Under the pieces are notes generated by a model, which worked only from the letters and a program-made list of their open reading frames with translations, was not told where the DNA came from and searched no databases. From positions 1 to 20,248 of the forward strand of contig DAPKRQ010000218.1 of NCBI GenBank assembly GCA_031800475.1: a stretch of DNA of 20,248 nt, read 5' to 3'. The number at the start of each line of letters is the position of its first letter. The first letter of the stretch is position 1. Source of the DNA: Kuafuiihalomonas phototrophica. Lineage in GTDB: Bacteria; Myxococcota; Kuafuiibacteriia; Kuafuiibacteriales; Kuafuiibacteriaceae. Shown piece after piece: positions 7,418 to 14,778 of this stretch. Made by a program: the position numbers and the translations under genes.

Positions 7418-8344
7418 TCAGGGGCCGAAGGCGGCGTTTGCCCGCTCCCGCAGTCGTTCGGCCACCGGTCGAGGAACCACCGCCCATCGGTGGGTCGCCT
7501 CCGAGCGGGCCAGCACCCGACCCTCGGCATCGTCAGCCAACGCGGCCATGCCCAGGCGGTCTCCGTCGGCGTCCAACCAAGTCACCCGCAACCAGGGCGC
7601 TCCCGGTTCGGGGGACGGCGGATACTCGAGGACCGCCGTACGTTCCAGCGCCCGCACCAGGGCCGACACGGCGGGGGCGGGTGTGTCCGGCGATTCGGAG
7701 CGGGCCCAGCCGGCGTCCGGTGCCCCCTCGGCCAAGCGAACGGCTTCGATCCGAAGGTCCGCCTGCTCGAGAACCACCTGGGCCACGTCCGTCAACGGGC
7801 CCTCGCGCAGCGTGCGTTGCCGAAACCGAGAGGGACGTTCCAGGTCCCGAAGCCGCTGGGCCGCGACCAGGTGAACCGGGTCTTCGCCCAGGCGCTGCAC
7901 GTACCATCGGGCGGCGGGGACCTTCGGGTCCGCAGGGCTTCGACAGGCGGAGAAGACTCGCGGCTCACCCGCCTCCAAAGTCAGCTCCAATCGGCTGCAC
8001 CCCCGGTTCAGGTTCAGCCTCGAACGGGTGTCGGCGTCCAGCGGCCCCAGCGTCCGAACCGCCTCGAACGGCACCAGTGCGTCCACCCAATCCGAGGTCC
8101 GGGCATTGCCCACGAAGCTTCGGGTGGGAAGTCCATCCCGAGTCTGCGTGAACCACCAGTGTTCTCCTTCGCGCGAGAGGGTCACGGTGGCCGTCGTCGT
8201 GACCCACCGAAGTCGCTTCAACCTTCCGTCGGGCGTGAGTTTCACACCCCGGCGCACCGATTCCGGAGGCTCGCGGTGCCAAGACCACAAACTCGCCGGC
8301 GCCAAGATCGCCAAGGCGATCGCCCAGGTCCAAAGCTCCCTCAC
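7418..8344 (-). CDS. DUF4340-like membrane-anchored protein
   Basis: This is the last gene of the minus-strand transporter operon. The GTG at 8344 is chosen because it forms a GTGA overlap with the upstream stop and has GGAGG five bases before it; an ATG at 8371 would give nine more residues and a 31-base overlap. From the GTG the protein has 308 residues. One N-terminal membrane segment (about 5-20, WTWAIALAILAPASLW) is followed by a periplasmic part with repeated short beta motifs (VTLSREGEHWWFTQ, RLELTLEAGEPRVF, APWLRVTWLDADGDRLGMAA), typical of DUF4340 proteins encoded next to GldG-like proteins. The domain name rests on context and fold pattern rather than a firm motif. It is probably a periplasmic accessory subunit of the ABC complex. 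Confidence 0.75.
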   Translation of the reverse strand: MRELWTWAIALAILAPASLWSWHREPPESVRRGVKLTPDGRLKRLRWVTTTATVTLSREGEHWWFTQTRDGLPTRSFVGNARTSDWVDALVPFEAVRTLGPLDADTRSRLNLNRGCSRLELTLEAGEPRVFSACRSPADPKVPAARWYVQRLGEDPVHLVAAQRLRDLERPSRFRQRTLREGPLTDVAQVVLEQADLRIEAVRLAEGAPDAGWARSESPDTPAPAVSALVRALERTAVLEYPPSPEPGAPWLRVTWLDADGDRLGMAALADDAEGRVLARSEATHRWAVVPRPVAERLRERANAAFGP

Positions 8345-10125
8345 CGCGGCCTCCGCCGTTGCGCCCACCATCCGAGGATCAACACCAGCAGTGGGATCCC
8401 GAAGGTGGTGCCGTAGAAGATGGCCAGGTCTTCTTCTCGCCGATGCACGATCTTCACGTCGTCGTCCTCGGGCAAAGCCAGCACGGGATCGGAGTCCCGT
8501 TGCAGCCAGCGAAGGGCGTCGACCAGGAGCAGTGCGTTCCCTTGAATCAACTGGATCAGGTCGTCGGAAACCACGTCCACATCGGCCAAAACCACCATGC
8601 GGCCGCCGTCTTCGTCGGGGGTCACGGTGGAAGTCACGGCCGCCATCAGGGGAACGCTCCCCACGTCTTCTCCTCGTTGGGGCGACAGAGAGCCGTCGGC
8701 GTCGGCAAAGGTGCCCGGAAGGGACCGAACCAGGGTTTCGGTCTTCAGCCCGTGTCCGCCCGGTTCTTCGGTGATGGCCAGGGCGCCGCTCCGCAGGAAC
8801 ACGGTGTACAGGCCGCGGTTGGCCGCCAGGCGGTCGGTGGCTGGGTGCTGCTCCACCGCGTTGGTGGCGATGGCCATGCGGTCGGCGCGGGTCTGGGTCA
8901 ACTGCACATGGGCCCGAGGATTGGCCAACACGGTGGGATCGAACGCGAGCCCCGCCGCCGAGAGCAGTTGGGGAAGGGGGGAGGTCTCGCCCGCGTCCAA
9001 TGCGACGAACAGCCGTCCTCCGCCTTTCAGGTGACTCAGCAGTGCCCGTTCTTCGGCTGGCAAGAAGGCTTGCTCCGGGCCGAGCACGAACACCACGTCC
9101 GCGTCTTCGGGGACTCTGTCGGCCAGACCCTCTTCGAGGCCGAGCGGCCGCACTTCGTATTGCAGGGCCTCGAGCTGTCGCCGGAGCACGCGCGCCGAAG
9201 CCCGGCCATCTCGGGTTGCGCGAGGACGAGTCGGTCGTTCGCCGTGCCCTTCGGTGAAGTAGGCCACCTTGCGGACGGATGTGACCCGCAGCAGTGCCTC
9301 CACGAAAGACCGGTCCAGGCGGCGCAGCGAGCCCCGGGCCGCGGTCTCGGTGGTCCCGATCCGAACCGATTCGGCCACGTCCCCCCGGACCACCGCCAAA
9401 AAGCCGTTGTCGTTTACCTGGGCCGTCTCGGCCAATTCGCCTGCCAGGGCGTGGTCCACCGTCCGAACCGTCAAAAAGGTAGAATCGTCCTCCAGCGGTT
9501 GCAGGTAGTCTTGCACGATGGGTGCAACCTCATTGCCCCGGGGGAAGAACAGCCACACATCGACGGGAGCATCCAGACTCTGCACGGCATCGCGGGCCTC
9601 GGGGCTCGGTCGGCTCCGGCCGGCGGCCCCCCAACGGAGGCGGACGTCGTGTTGGGTGGCCAGGAAGTTGGCGCTCAGCAGGACCAGGCAGAAAAGCCCG
9701 AAACCGAGGCCTCGCTCCGCGGCACTGCGGACCCGCCGCGCCTCGTAGGTCGGGTTGTGCGCCACCGGTGCCACGGCGAATTCGAGCGCGGCGGTAACCG
9801 ACGCCGCTGACAACCCCAAAGCCAAGCAGGCTCCCCACGCCACCGAGGTCCACACGCCATCCGGCAGGAACGCCGTGGCCTCGTACGCCAGGACCGCGCC
9901 CACTGCGGCAGCGGCGCCTCCGAGCAGGGCTCGGGAAGCCAGGCTGGCGGACCGGAGGTGTTCGGCGATCCGAAATCCGAGGCCGGCGAGCAGAAGCGCG
10001 GCCCCGACGAAGTCCAGGGTCCAACCCGTGGTGCTGCCCGAAAAGCTGCGTTCGCCGATAAAAACACACAGCCAACCGGCCAAGAGCAGGGCGCTGGGGC
10101 TCCACCGGTGCAGCCTTCGGTTCAT
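8341..10125 (-). CDS. GldG-like ABC transporter auxiliary membrane protein
   Basis: This 594-residue protein has about five N-terminal membrane segments (roughly 10-26, 36-52, 66-86, 92-115, 139-156), a large soluble region and one C-terminal membrane segment (about 570-588) ending in QRRRPR. The soluble region has the GldG/IFT52-like layout: VDVWLFFPRGNEVAPIVQDY, KVAYFTEGHGERP and DADVVFVLGPEQAFLPAEER, then GGGRLFVALD. This family accompanies GldA/GldF-type ABC transporters, linked to gliding in Bacteroidetes but widespread elsewhere with unknown cargo. The ATG at 10125 makes an ATGA overlap with the permease stop; a GTG at 10134 is a weaker alternative. A four-helix N-terminal block before the usual GldG start suggests part of a second permease subunit is fused here (inference). 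Confidence 0.88.
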   Translation of the reverse strand: MNRRLHRWSPSALLLAGWLCVFIGERSFSGSTTGWTLDFVGAALLLAGLGFRIAEHLRSASLASRALLGGAAAAVGAVLAYEATAFLPDGVWTSVAWGACLALGLSAASVTAALEFAVAPVAHNPTYEARRVRSAAERGLGFGLFCLVLLSANFLATQHDVRLRWGAAGRSRPSPEARDAVQSLDAPVDVWLFFPRGNEVAPIVQDYLQPLEDDSTFLTVRTVDHALAGELAETAQVNDNGFLAVVRGDVAESVRIGTTETAARGSLRRLDRSFVEALLRVTSVRKVAYFTEGHGERPTRPRATRDGRASARVLRRQLEALQYEVRPLGLEEGLADRVPEDADVVFVLGPEQAFLPAEERALLSHLKGGGRLFVALDAGETSPLPQLLSAAGLAFDPTVLANPRAHVQLTQTRADRMAIATNAVEQHPATDRLAANRGLYTVFLRSGALAITEEPGGHGLKTETLVRSLPGTFADADGSLSPQRGEDVGSVPLMAAVTSTVTPDEDGGRMVVLADVDVVSDDLIQLIQGNALLLVDALRWLQRDSDPVLALPEDDDVKIVHRREEDLAIFYGTTFGIPLLVLILGWWAQRRRPR

Positions 10126-10847
10126 CCCCGCCACCGCTTCGCCTCCATGACGTTGCGCGATAGGACCAAGAAGAAAGCGATGACGCTTCCGTAATAGACT
10201 ACGTTTGCCAACGAGATCGTGCCGTCCATGAACGGCCGAAAGTGACGGTCGTGAAGGGCCATGGCGCCGATGACGTCACCCAGCGGGCCGTCTATCAGCC
10301 GCTTGGCCGGCCAAAGTACCAGCATCACCACCGCGATGACGCCCGATACGATCGCCGCCAGAAGCTGGGAGCGAAACAGCACCGAGCCGAGCAGTCCGAT
10401 CGATACTCCAGCCGCGCCGATCAGCAGCAGGCCGAAATGGCCGGCGACGATGTGTCCAACAGTCACGTTGCCCCGAATCCAGACCAAGAGGGGAATGTAG
10501 AGGGTGCAAGCAACGAAAAGTGCCACCGAGACGAATCCACCCAAAAATTTACCGACGACGAGTTGCCCGTCACTGATCGGGCTGCTGCTCAACAGCGGCA
10601 AACTGCCGGTTTGCCGCTCTTCGGCCACGAGGCGCATGGCGAACAAGATCCCAGCCACGAGCGAAGTCCCGCTGAGAAAGTAGTACGCGTTCGCAAGCAC
10701 GTCGCGGGAGTACTGCGGGACGGCGCCCACACCGAGCACGTTGTACAAGAGCCCCGATAGGAGCAGCAGCGAAGCTCCGATGATGTATCCAGACCAGGTT
10801 TTCAGGGCTTGGTTGATCTCTCTTCGAGCGATCAGGAGTACGATCAC
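10122..10847 (-). CDS. ABC-2 type permease (GldF-like)
   Basis: This 241-residue integral membrane protein has about six hydrophobic segments. The start is GTG 10847, set by a GTGA overlap with the ATPase stop and a GGAGGA six bases upstream; the same frame runs open far upstream through the ATPase gene but only as a shadow. The N-terminus IVLLIARREINQALKTWSGY and the loop EERQTGSLPLLSSSPISDGQ followed by LVVGKF are typical of ABC-2 permeases of the GldF/CcmB-like group, where this loop contacts the ATPase. It ends in a basic tail (EAKRWRG). It should form the membrane channel with the ATPase encoded just upstream and the GldG-like protein downstream. Confidence 0.92.
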   Translation of the reverse strand: MIVLLIARREINQALKTWSGYIIGASLLLLSGLLYNVLGVGAVPQYSRDVLANAYYFLSGTSLVAGILFAMRLVAEERQTGSLPLLSSSPISDGQLVVGKFLGGFVSVALFVACTLYIPLLVWIRGNVTVGHIVAGHFGLLLIGAAGVSIGLLGSVLFRSQLLAAIVSGVIAVVMLVLWPAKRLIDGPLGDVIGAMALHDRHFRPFMDGTISLANVVYYGSVIAFFLVLSRNVMEAKRWRG

Positions 10848-11764
10848 GGTGCTTCCTCCGTGGTCAGCTGCACGAAAAGTTCCTCGAGGCCCTCGGTGAC
10901 CGGTTCCACCCGTCGTACCCCGATGCCGGCGCCGACCAGGCGTTCGACCAGCTCTTCGGTGGGCCCGGTGAGCGTGGATTCCACCTCGAGCGTGTTGGCT
11001 TCGGAGGCAGGGGTCGGCCGGATGCGGCTGTCGTCGGGCAACAGCCCCCGTATCCGCTCGGGCTCGCCCACGAGCTCGAGCCGGACCCGGCCTCGGCTGC
11101 GACCCCAAAGCTCCGCTTCCGTTCCGCTCGCCACGAGCCTTCCGTCCCGCATCACCAACAGTCGATCGCAGGTTTGCTGGATTTCCGGAAGGTTGTGGCT
11201 CGACACGAGGATCGTGTGATGGCCGCGAAGCTCTCGGATCAGTTCGCGCATGTGCGCGATTTGCACGGGGTCCAGGCCGCTGGTGGGCTCGTCGAGGATG
11301 ACCAGGGACGGGCGATGAACGATGGCTTGAGCGATTCCGACCCGCTGCCTGTAGCCGTGCGACAGGGAGCCGATGCCCTGGTGGCGGTGGTCGCCCAGCC
11401 CGGTTCGCTCCATGGCCTCCGAGGCGGCTGGGCCCGCCCGGTCCTTCTGCACGCCTCGGAGCCGCGCGGCGAACTCGAGGAACTCCCGGACGCCCATCTC
11501 GTCGTACAGCGGCGGCCTTTCGGGAAGGAAGCCGATCCGGCGCCGCACCTCGATCGACCGCTCGGCGTGGAGCGGTTCCGAGTCGATCTCGATGGTCCCG
11601 TTGGACGGGGCGAGCAAGCCCGCGAGCATCCGAAGGGTCGTGGTCTTGCCGGCACCGTTCAGGCCCAAAAAGCCGACGACTTCGCTGTCCTCGATGCGAA
11701 AGCTCAGGTCGCGGACAGCAGGTCGCGTGCCGAAGTATTTGGTCAACGATTCGGTGCGGATCAT
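10844..11764 (-). CDS. ABC transporter ATPase (GldA-like)
   Basis: This 306-residue protein powers the transporter operon. It has a single complete nucleotide-binding domain: Walker A GLNGAGKTT, Q-loop region FLPERPPLYDEMGVREFLEF, signature LSHGYRQRVGIAQA, Walker B LVILDEPTSGLDP and switch histidine in LVSSHNLPEI. The C-terminal 80 or so residues form the beta-rich extension common in the GldA/CcmA-like group. The ATG at 11764 (MIRTESLTKYFG) is the best start because the family begins here; an in-frame start 45 bases upstream adds a tail that looks untranslated. It is the first gene of the operon and its stop overlaps the permease start (GTGA). Cargo is unknown. Confidence 0.95.
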   Translation of the reverse strand: MIRTESLTKYFGTRPAVRDLSFRIEDSEVVGFLGLNGAGKTTTLRMLAGLLAPSNGTIEIDSEPLHAERSIEVRRRIGFLPERPPLYDEMGVREFLEFAARLRGVQKDRAGPAASEAMERTGLGDHRHQGIGSLSHGYRQRVGIAQAIVHRPSLVILDEPTSGLDPVQIAHMRELIRELRGHHTILVSSHNLPEIQQTCDRLLVMRDGRLVASGTEAELWGRSRGRVRLELVGEPERIRGLLPDDSRIRPTPASEANTLEVESTLTGPTEELVERLVGAGIGVRRVEPVTEGLEELFVQLTTEEAP

Positions 11765-11780
11765 CCCTGACCGGTTGCGC

Positions 11781-11809
11781 GCGGTACCGACAGGCGGTTT
11801 GGGCGTCAA
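11781..11809 (-). promoter_or_regulatory. Possible sigma70-like promoter for transporter operon
   Basis: On the minus strand TTGACG (11809-11804) is followed after 17 bases by TACCGC (11786-11781). The -35 fits well; the -10 is poor (only TA matches). If real, the leader before the ATG at 11764 would be only about 10 bases. Confidence 0.25.
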
Positions 11810-12085
11810 TCAAAACCGGAAAAATGGGCACTCCGGGAACGTTCGAGAAGGGTTCGGTGTTGGACGTTCGTGATGGGCCGCAACGCCGTCAAGCCTTGGG
11901 GACTTCCCTGGCACCGGGTTCCGAACGGACGTTGGCGCGCGGCGCGCCGGGCCGCGAGGTGGGAGGTGTCCAAGGGTTGTCCAGGTCAGCGCGCGCGGGC
12001 CAAGAACCCGAGGAAATCCGAATTGAATGGGGTCGGGGGCGAAATGCGCCCGAGCTGTAAAACACCGGATCCCGTTGTTCCCCTA

Positions 12086-12120
12086 TTGACCTGGTCAAAT
12101 CCTGTGCGTTACCTGGACAT
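12086..12120 (+). promoter_or_regulatory. Palindromic operator pair over a -35 element
   Basis: TTGACC-T-GGTCAA (12086-12098) is a perfect 13-bp dyad. GTTACCTGGACAT (12108-12120) matches it at 9 of 13 positions. The centres (12092 and 12114) are 22 bp apart, close to two helical turns, so two dimers could bind the same DNA face. The first half TTGACC can also serve as a -35 box, with TTACCT 17 bases later as a poor -10. The site lies 67 bases before the ATP-grasp ATG. Confidence 0.5.
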
Positions 12121-12186
12121 CACCGAGCGCGGGGGCGAACCGGAATGCATCCGGATGTCTGCGACGTTCGAAGAGAGGAAAAGGAC

Positions 12187-13176
12187 ATGAAGACCAAGGT
12201 TCTCATCTGCGGCGCCAACTCACCCGACGGCATCGTTTCGCTTCGCACCATGGCGGACGGAACGGTGGACCTGTTCGCGGCCGACCTGACCAAGGAAGGG
12301 CCCGGGATGGAGCTGCTCGGGAAACGGGCGCGTCATGTCCTGCCGCCCACGTCCGACCCGGGCTATCTGAAGTCGCTCCTCGGTTTCTGCTCCAAAAAGC
12401 AGATCTCGGTGATCATTCCGGCCACCGACGACCAGCTGCAGGCTCTGCTGGCCCACCGGGAGCCGCTCGAAGCCCGGGGCATTCGGGTGATGGCGCCTTC
12501 CCCCGAGTCGATGGAGCTGTGCTCCGACCGGTCCGCCATGTTGGAGCGGGTCGCCCCGCACGTACCCACGCCCAACTTCGCGGTCTACGACGAGACCTTC
12601 GACGCCGATGGTTGGCAATTTCCGCTGGTGCTGAAGCCCCGTCGGGGCGGGCGCGTGCACGGCGGGACGGTCGTTCCGAACGCCGACAGTCTCGCTTCCA
12701 TACCTCGAAGCGAAGACATGATGGTCGAGGAGATCCTGCTGGGTGAGCCGGTCTACGTCGACGTCATGGTCAGCCTGTCTGGCGAAGTCTTGGCGGCCGT
12801 GCCCCGCACCGAGGTACGGGACGGCAACCGAGATGCGACCATCGCCCGGACGTGGCACGACGAAATGATGCAGGCCGCGGGCACGCGGGTCGCCCAACTT
12901 CTCAACCTCGCCTATGGTGCCACGCTCGAATTTCGGCGTAGCGGCAAGGATGTTCCCGTTCTGTACGCGGTGCGGCTGCGCTGCTCGCCCGCCACGACCC
13001 TGACCGTGGCGAGCGGCGTGAACATCCCCAAACTCTGCCTCAAAGAGATCCTCGGCGAGCCGATCCGACGCTCGGAACTGCGATTTCGCGAGGTGGGGAT
13101 GGTGCGCTCGCACCGTTCGCGGCCGCAGTCGAAGCGGAAGCGGACGCAGCGGCTCAACACCAGCCGCCGGGCCTGA
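12187..13176 (+). CDS. Divergent ATP-grasp-like protein
   Basis: This 329-residue protein has the layout of PylC/CarB-like ATP-grasp enzymes: an N-terminal nucleotide-binding-like fold (KVLICGANSPDGIVSL), a middle part (VIIPATDDQLQALL, ELCSDRSAMLERV), then the ATP-grasp core with FPLVLKP (K150), EEILLGEPVYVDVMVSLSGE (181-200) and a GVNIPKL segment. The family usually joins an acid to an amine with ATP. The metal-binding E-x-N-P-R motif near the end reads YAVRLR (260-265), and the earlier SDK lysine is R115, so catalysis is doubtful. The C-terminus is strongly basic (about 307-329), which could bind nucleic acid. The ATG at 12187 follows AGAGGAAAAGGAC. It lies upstream of the photolyase and may be co-transcribed with it, although a hairpin sits in between. 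Substrate unknown. Confidence 0.8.
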   Translation: MKTKVLICGANSPDGIVSLRTMADGTVDLFAADLTKEGPGMELLGKRARHVLPPTSDPGYLKSLLGFCSKKQISVIIPATDDQLQALLAHREPLEARGIRVMAPSPESMELCSDRSAMLERVAPHVPTPNFAVYDETFDADGWQFPLVLKPRRGGRVHGGTVVPNADSLASIPRSEDMMVEEILLGEPVYVDVMVSLSGEVLAAVPRTEVRDGNRDATIARTWHDEMMQAAGTRVAQLLNLAYGATLEFRRSGKDVPVLYAVRLRCSPATTLTVASGVNIPKLCLKEILGEPIRRSELRFREVGMVRSHRSRPQSKRKRTQRLNTSRRA

Positions 13177-13180
13177 CGCT

Positions 13181-13196
13181 CGATTCGTTCGAATCG
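13181..13196 (+). other. Short inverted repeat after ATP-grasp gene
   Basis: CGATTC-GTTC-GAATCG is a perfect 6-bp stem with a 4-base loop, followed by CTTT. It begins five bases after the ATP-grasp stop. It could act in RNA 3'-end formation or as a protein site; nothing decides between them. Confidence 0.35.
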
Positions 13197-13200
13197 CTTT

Positions 13201-13227
13201 GCCCAGCCTGACGGGTTCGGGCTGGGC
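13201..13227 (+). terminator. Hairpin between ATP-grasp gene and photolyase
   Basis: GCCCAGCC (13201-13208) pairs with GGCTGGGC (13220-13227), giving an 8-bp GC stem with an 11-base loop. It ends 12 bases before the photolyase ATG, with no T-tract. It could be a weak terminator, or a leader hairpin that affects photolyase translation because AGG follows it directly. Confidence 0.4.
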
Positions 13228-13239
13228 AGGTCCGACCCG

Positions 13240-14718
13240 ATGTCCGTTCCCAGGACGCGCATCCGCGCGCTAAACGAAGCTCCGATCCGTCCCGGCGGCG
13301 AACACGTCCTGTATTGGATGGTCGCCCATCGCCGCGTGCACTTCAATTTCGCACTCGACCGCGCTGTCGAGTTGGCTCGGGAACTGGGCAAGCCGTTGCT
13401 GATCCTGGAGGCCCTGCGGGTCGACTACCCGTGGGCTTCCGAGCGCTTTCATCGGTTCGTGATGGACGGCATGCGGGACAACCGGTCGGCATGCCGGGCG
13501 AGCCCCGTCCATCATCACGCCCATTTCGAGCCACATCCGGGAGCCTCGAAAGGCATGCTGTCCGATTTTGCCGGTCGTGCCTGCGCGGTAGTGACCGATG
13601 ACTTTCCCGCGTTCTTCTTGCCCAAGATGCTCGAAGCGGCAGGTCGAAAACTCGCTGTTCACATCGAGGCCGTGGACTCCAACGGGCTCTTTCCGATGCG
13701 TGCCACCGAGAGGGTCTTTGCCCGAGCCGTCGATTTCCGCCGTTTTCTGCAAAAGAGCCTGCGTCCGCATTTGACCGAGTGGCCCCGAGCACGCCCGCTC
13801 TCGGTCTCGGGGCTCGTTCCGTTCGAACGTCTTCCCACCGATCTGTTCGAACGCTGGCCCGACGTGTTCGGCGATGGCGGGCACTTCGATCTTTCGAAGC
13901 TCCCGATCGACCAGGCCGTGCGCTCGGTCGAGGGGGTTGCCGGTGGTCGAAATGCCGCGCTGGACCGGTGGAAGCGTTTTCTTTCGGAGCGACTGATCCG
14001 GTACGGCGATGGGCGAAACGATCCGGACGACGAGGTTTCGTCCTGCCTGTCTCCCCATCTTCACTGGGGCCACCTGTCGGTTCACGAAATGTTTCGAGAT
14101 TTGGCGAGCACCGAAGATTGGGACACCTCGTGCCTTTCGCCTCGAGCGAACGGAAAACGCGAAGGTTGGTGGGGGATGAGCGCCGGCGCCGAGAGCTTTT
14201 TGGACGAGTTGATCACGTGGCGAGAGCTCGGCTTCAACATGGCCAGCCTGCGCGACGACCATACCGAATACGCATCCCTGCCGGAATGGGCGCAGCGAAC
14301 CTTGGCCGAGCATGCCGACGACCCCAGAGAGTACGTGTACGACCTCGAGACTTTCGAGCGGGCCGAAACCCACGACGAGCTGTGGAACGCGGCCCAGCGG
14401 CAGCTGGTGCGGGAGGGACGCATTCACAACTACCTGCGGATGCTCTGGGGAAAGAAAGTGCTCGAATGGTCTCCCTCTCCCCAGACCGCCCTGGAGGTGA
14501 TGGTCGAACTCAACAACAAGTACGCCCTGGATGGACGGGACCCAAATTCGTACTCCGGCATCTTCTGGGTGCTGGGCCGGTACGACCGGGCCTGGGGGCC
14601 GGAGCGACCCATCTTCGGCAAGATCCGGTACATGACCAGCGAATCGACCCGCCGGAAGGTGAAGCTCGCCCAGTATCTGCGCCGGTTCGGGCCCAGTCCG
14701 GGCCTCTTCGCTCAATGA
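13240..14718 (+). CDS. phr: Class II deoxyribodipyrimidine photolyase
   Basis: This 492-residue flavoprotein should repair cyclobutane pyrimidine dimers using blue light. The N-terminal antenna-like Rossmann part begins with VLYWMVAHRRVHFNFALDRA, typical of class II photolyases. The C-terminal FAD domain carries class II signatures: SCLSPHLHWGHLSVHEMFRD, FLDELITWRELGFNMA, LPEWAQRTLAEHADDPREYV, NYLRMLWGKKVLEWSPSP, and NKYALDGRDPNSYSGIFWVL with the FAD-side Asn/Asp residues, ending GKIRYMTSESTRRK. Length and motif order are normal. The ATG at 13240 has only a weak upstream AGG. Light or DNA-damage control is plausible but not shown; the palindromic operator upstream of the preceding gene could act here if the two genes share a transcript. 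Confidence 0.95.
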   Translation: MSVPRTRIRALNEAPIRPGGEHVLYWMVAHRRVHFNFALDRAVELARELGKPLLILEALRVDYPWASERFHRFVMDGMRDNRSACRASPVHHHAHFEPHPGASKGMLSDFAGRACAVVTDDFPAFFLPKMLEAAGRKLAVHIEAVDSNGLFPMRATERVFARAVDFRRFLQKSLRPHLTEWPRARPLSVSGLVPFERLPTDLFERWPDVFGDGGHFDLSKLPIDQAVRSVEGVAGGRNAALDRWKRFLSERLIRYGDGRNDPDDEVSSCLSPHLHWGHLSVHEMFRDLASTEDWDTSCLSPRANGKREGWWGMSAGAESFLDELITWRELGFNMASLRDDHTEYASLPEWAQRTLAEHADDPREYVYDLETFERAETHDELWNAAQRQLVREGRIHNYLRMLWGKKVLEWSPSPQTALEVMVELNNKYALDGRDPNSYSGIFWVLGRYDRAWGPERPIFGKIRYMTSESTRRKVKLAQYLRRFGPSPGLFAQ

Positions 14719-14720
14719 CC

Positions 14721-14738
14721 ACCCCCACATCTTGGGGT
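14721..14738 (+). terminator. Hairpin downstream of photolyase
   Basis: Three bases after the photolyase stop, ACCCC can pair with GGGGT (or CCCCA with TGGGG) around a short loop, followed by TTG. The stem is only five base pairs and the T-tract is very short, so termination is a modest possibility. Confidence 0.35.
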
Positions 14739-14778
14739 TGACCGAGCCGGGACCCCAGTCGGAGGGTAGAGCAGTCCC

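Larger units (their letters stand above)
11765..12186. other. Divergent intergenic region, about 420 bp
   Basis: This region lies between the divergently transcribed transporter operon and the ATP-grasp gene. Short open frames occur but have weak starts, Arg/Gly-rich shadow-like translations and no recognisable domain, so I treat it as non-coding. It holds a palindrome pair at 12086-12120 and a possible minus-strand promoter at 11781-11809. The stretch 11810-12080 shows nothing else I can name, apart from a short GC palindrome near 11940. Confidence 0.6.

Noticed and set aside
10848..11831. Upstream extension of the permease frame (a 569-residue open frame on the minus strand)
   Set aside because: It lies over the ABC ATPase, which has all family motifs in its own frame; the extension is Arg/Pro-rich with no domain. 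The permease starts at GTG 10847 with a good ribosome-binding site.
11870..12190. 106-residue open frame with a GRNAVKPWGLPWHRV segment that slightly recalls the PCHRV motif of methylguanine methyltransferases
   Set aside because: The active-site Cys is Trp, the rest does not match, the start is weak and it runs through the promoter region of the next gene. Likely chance.
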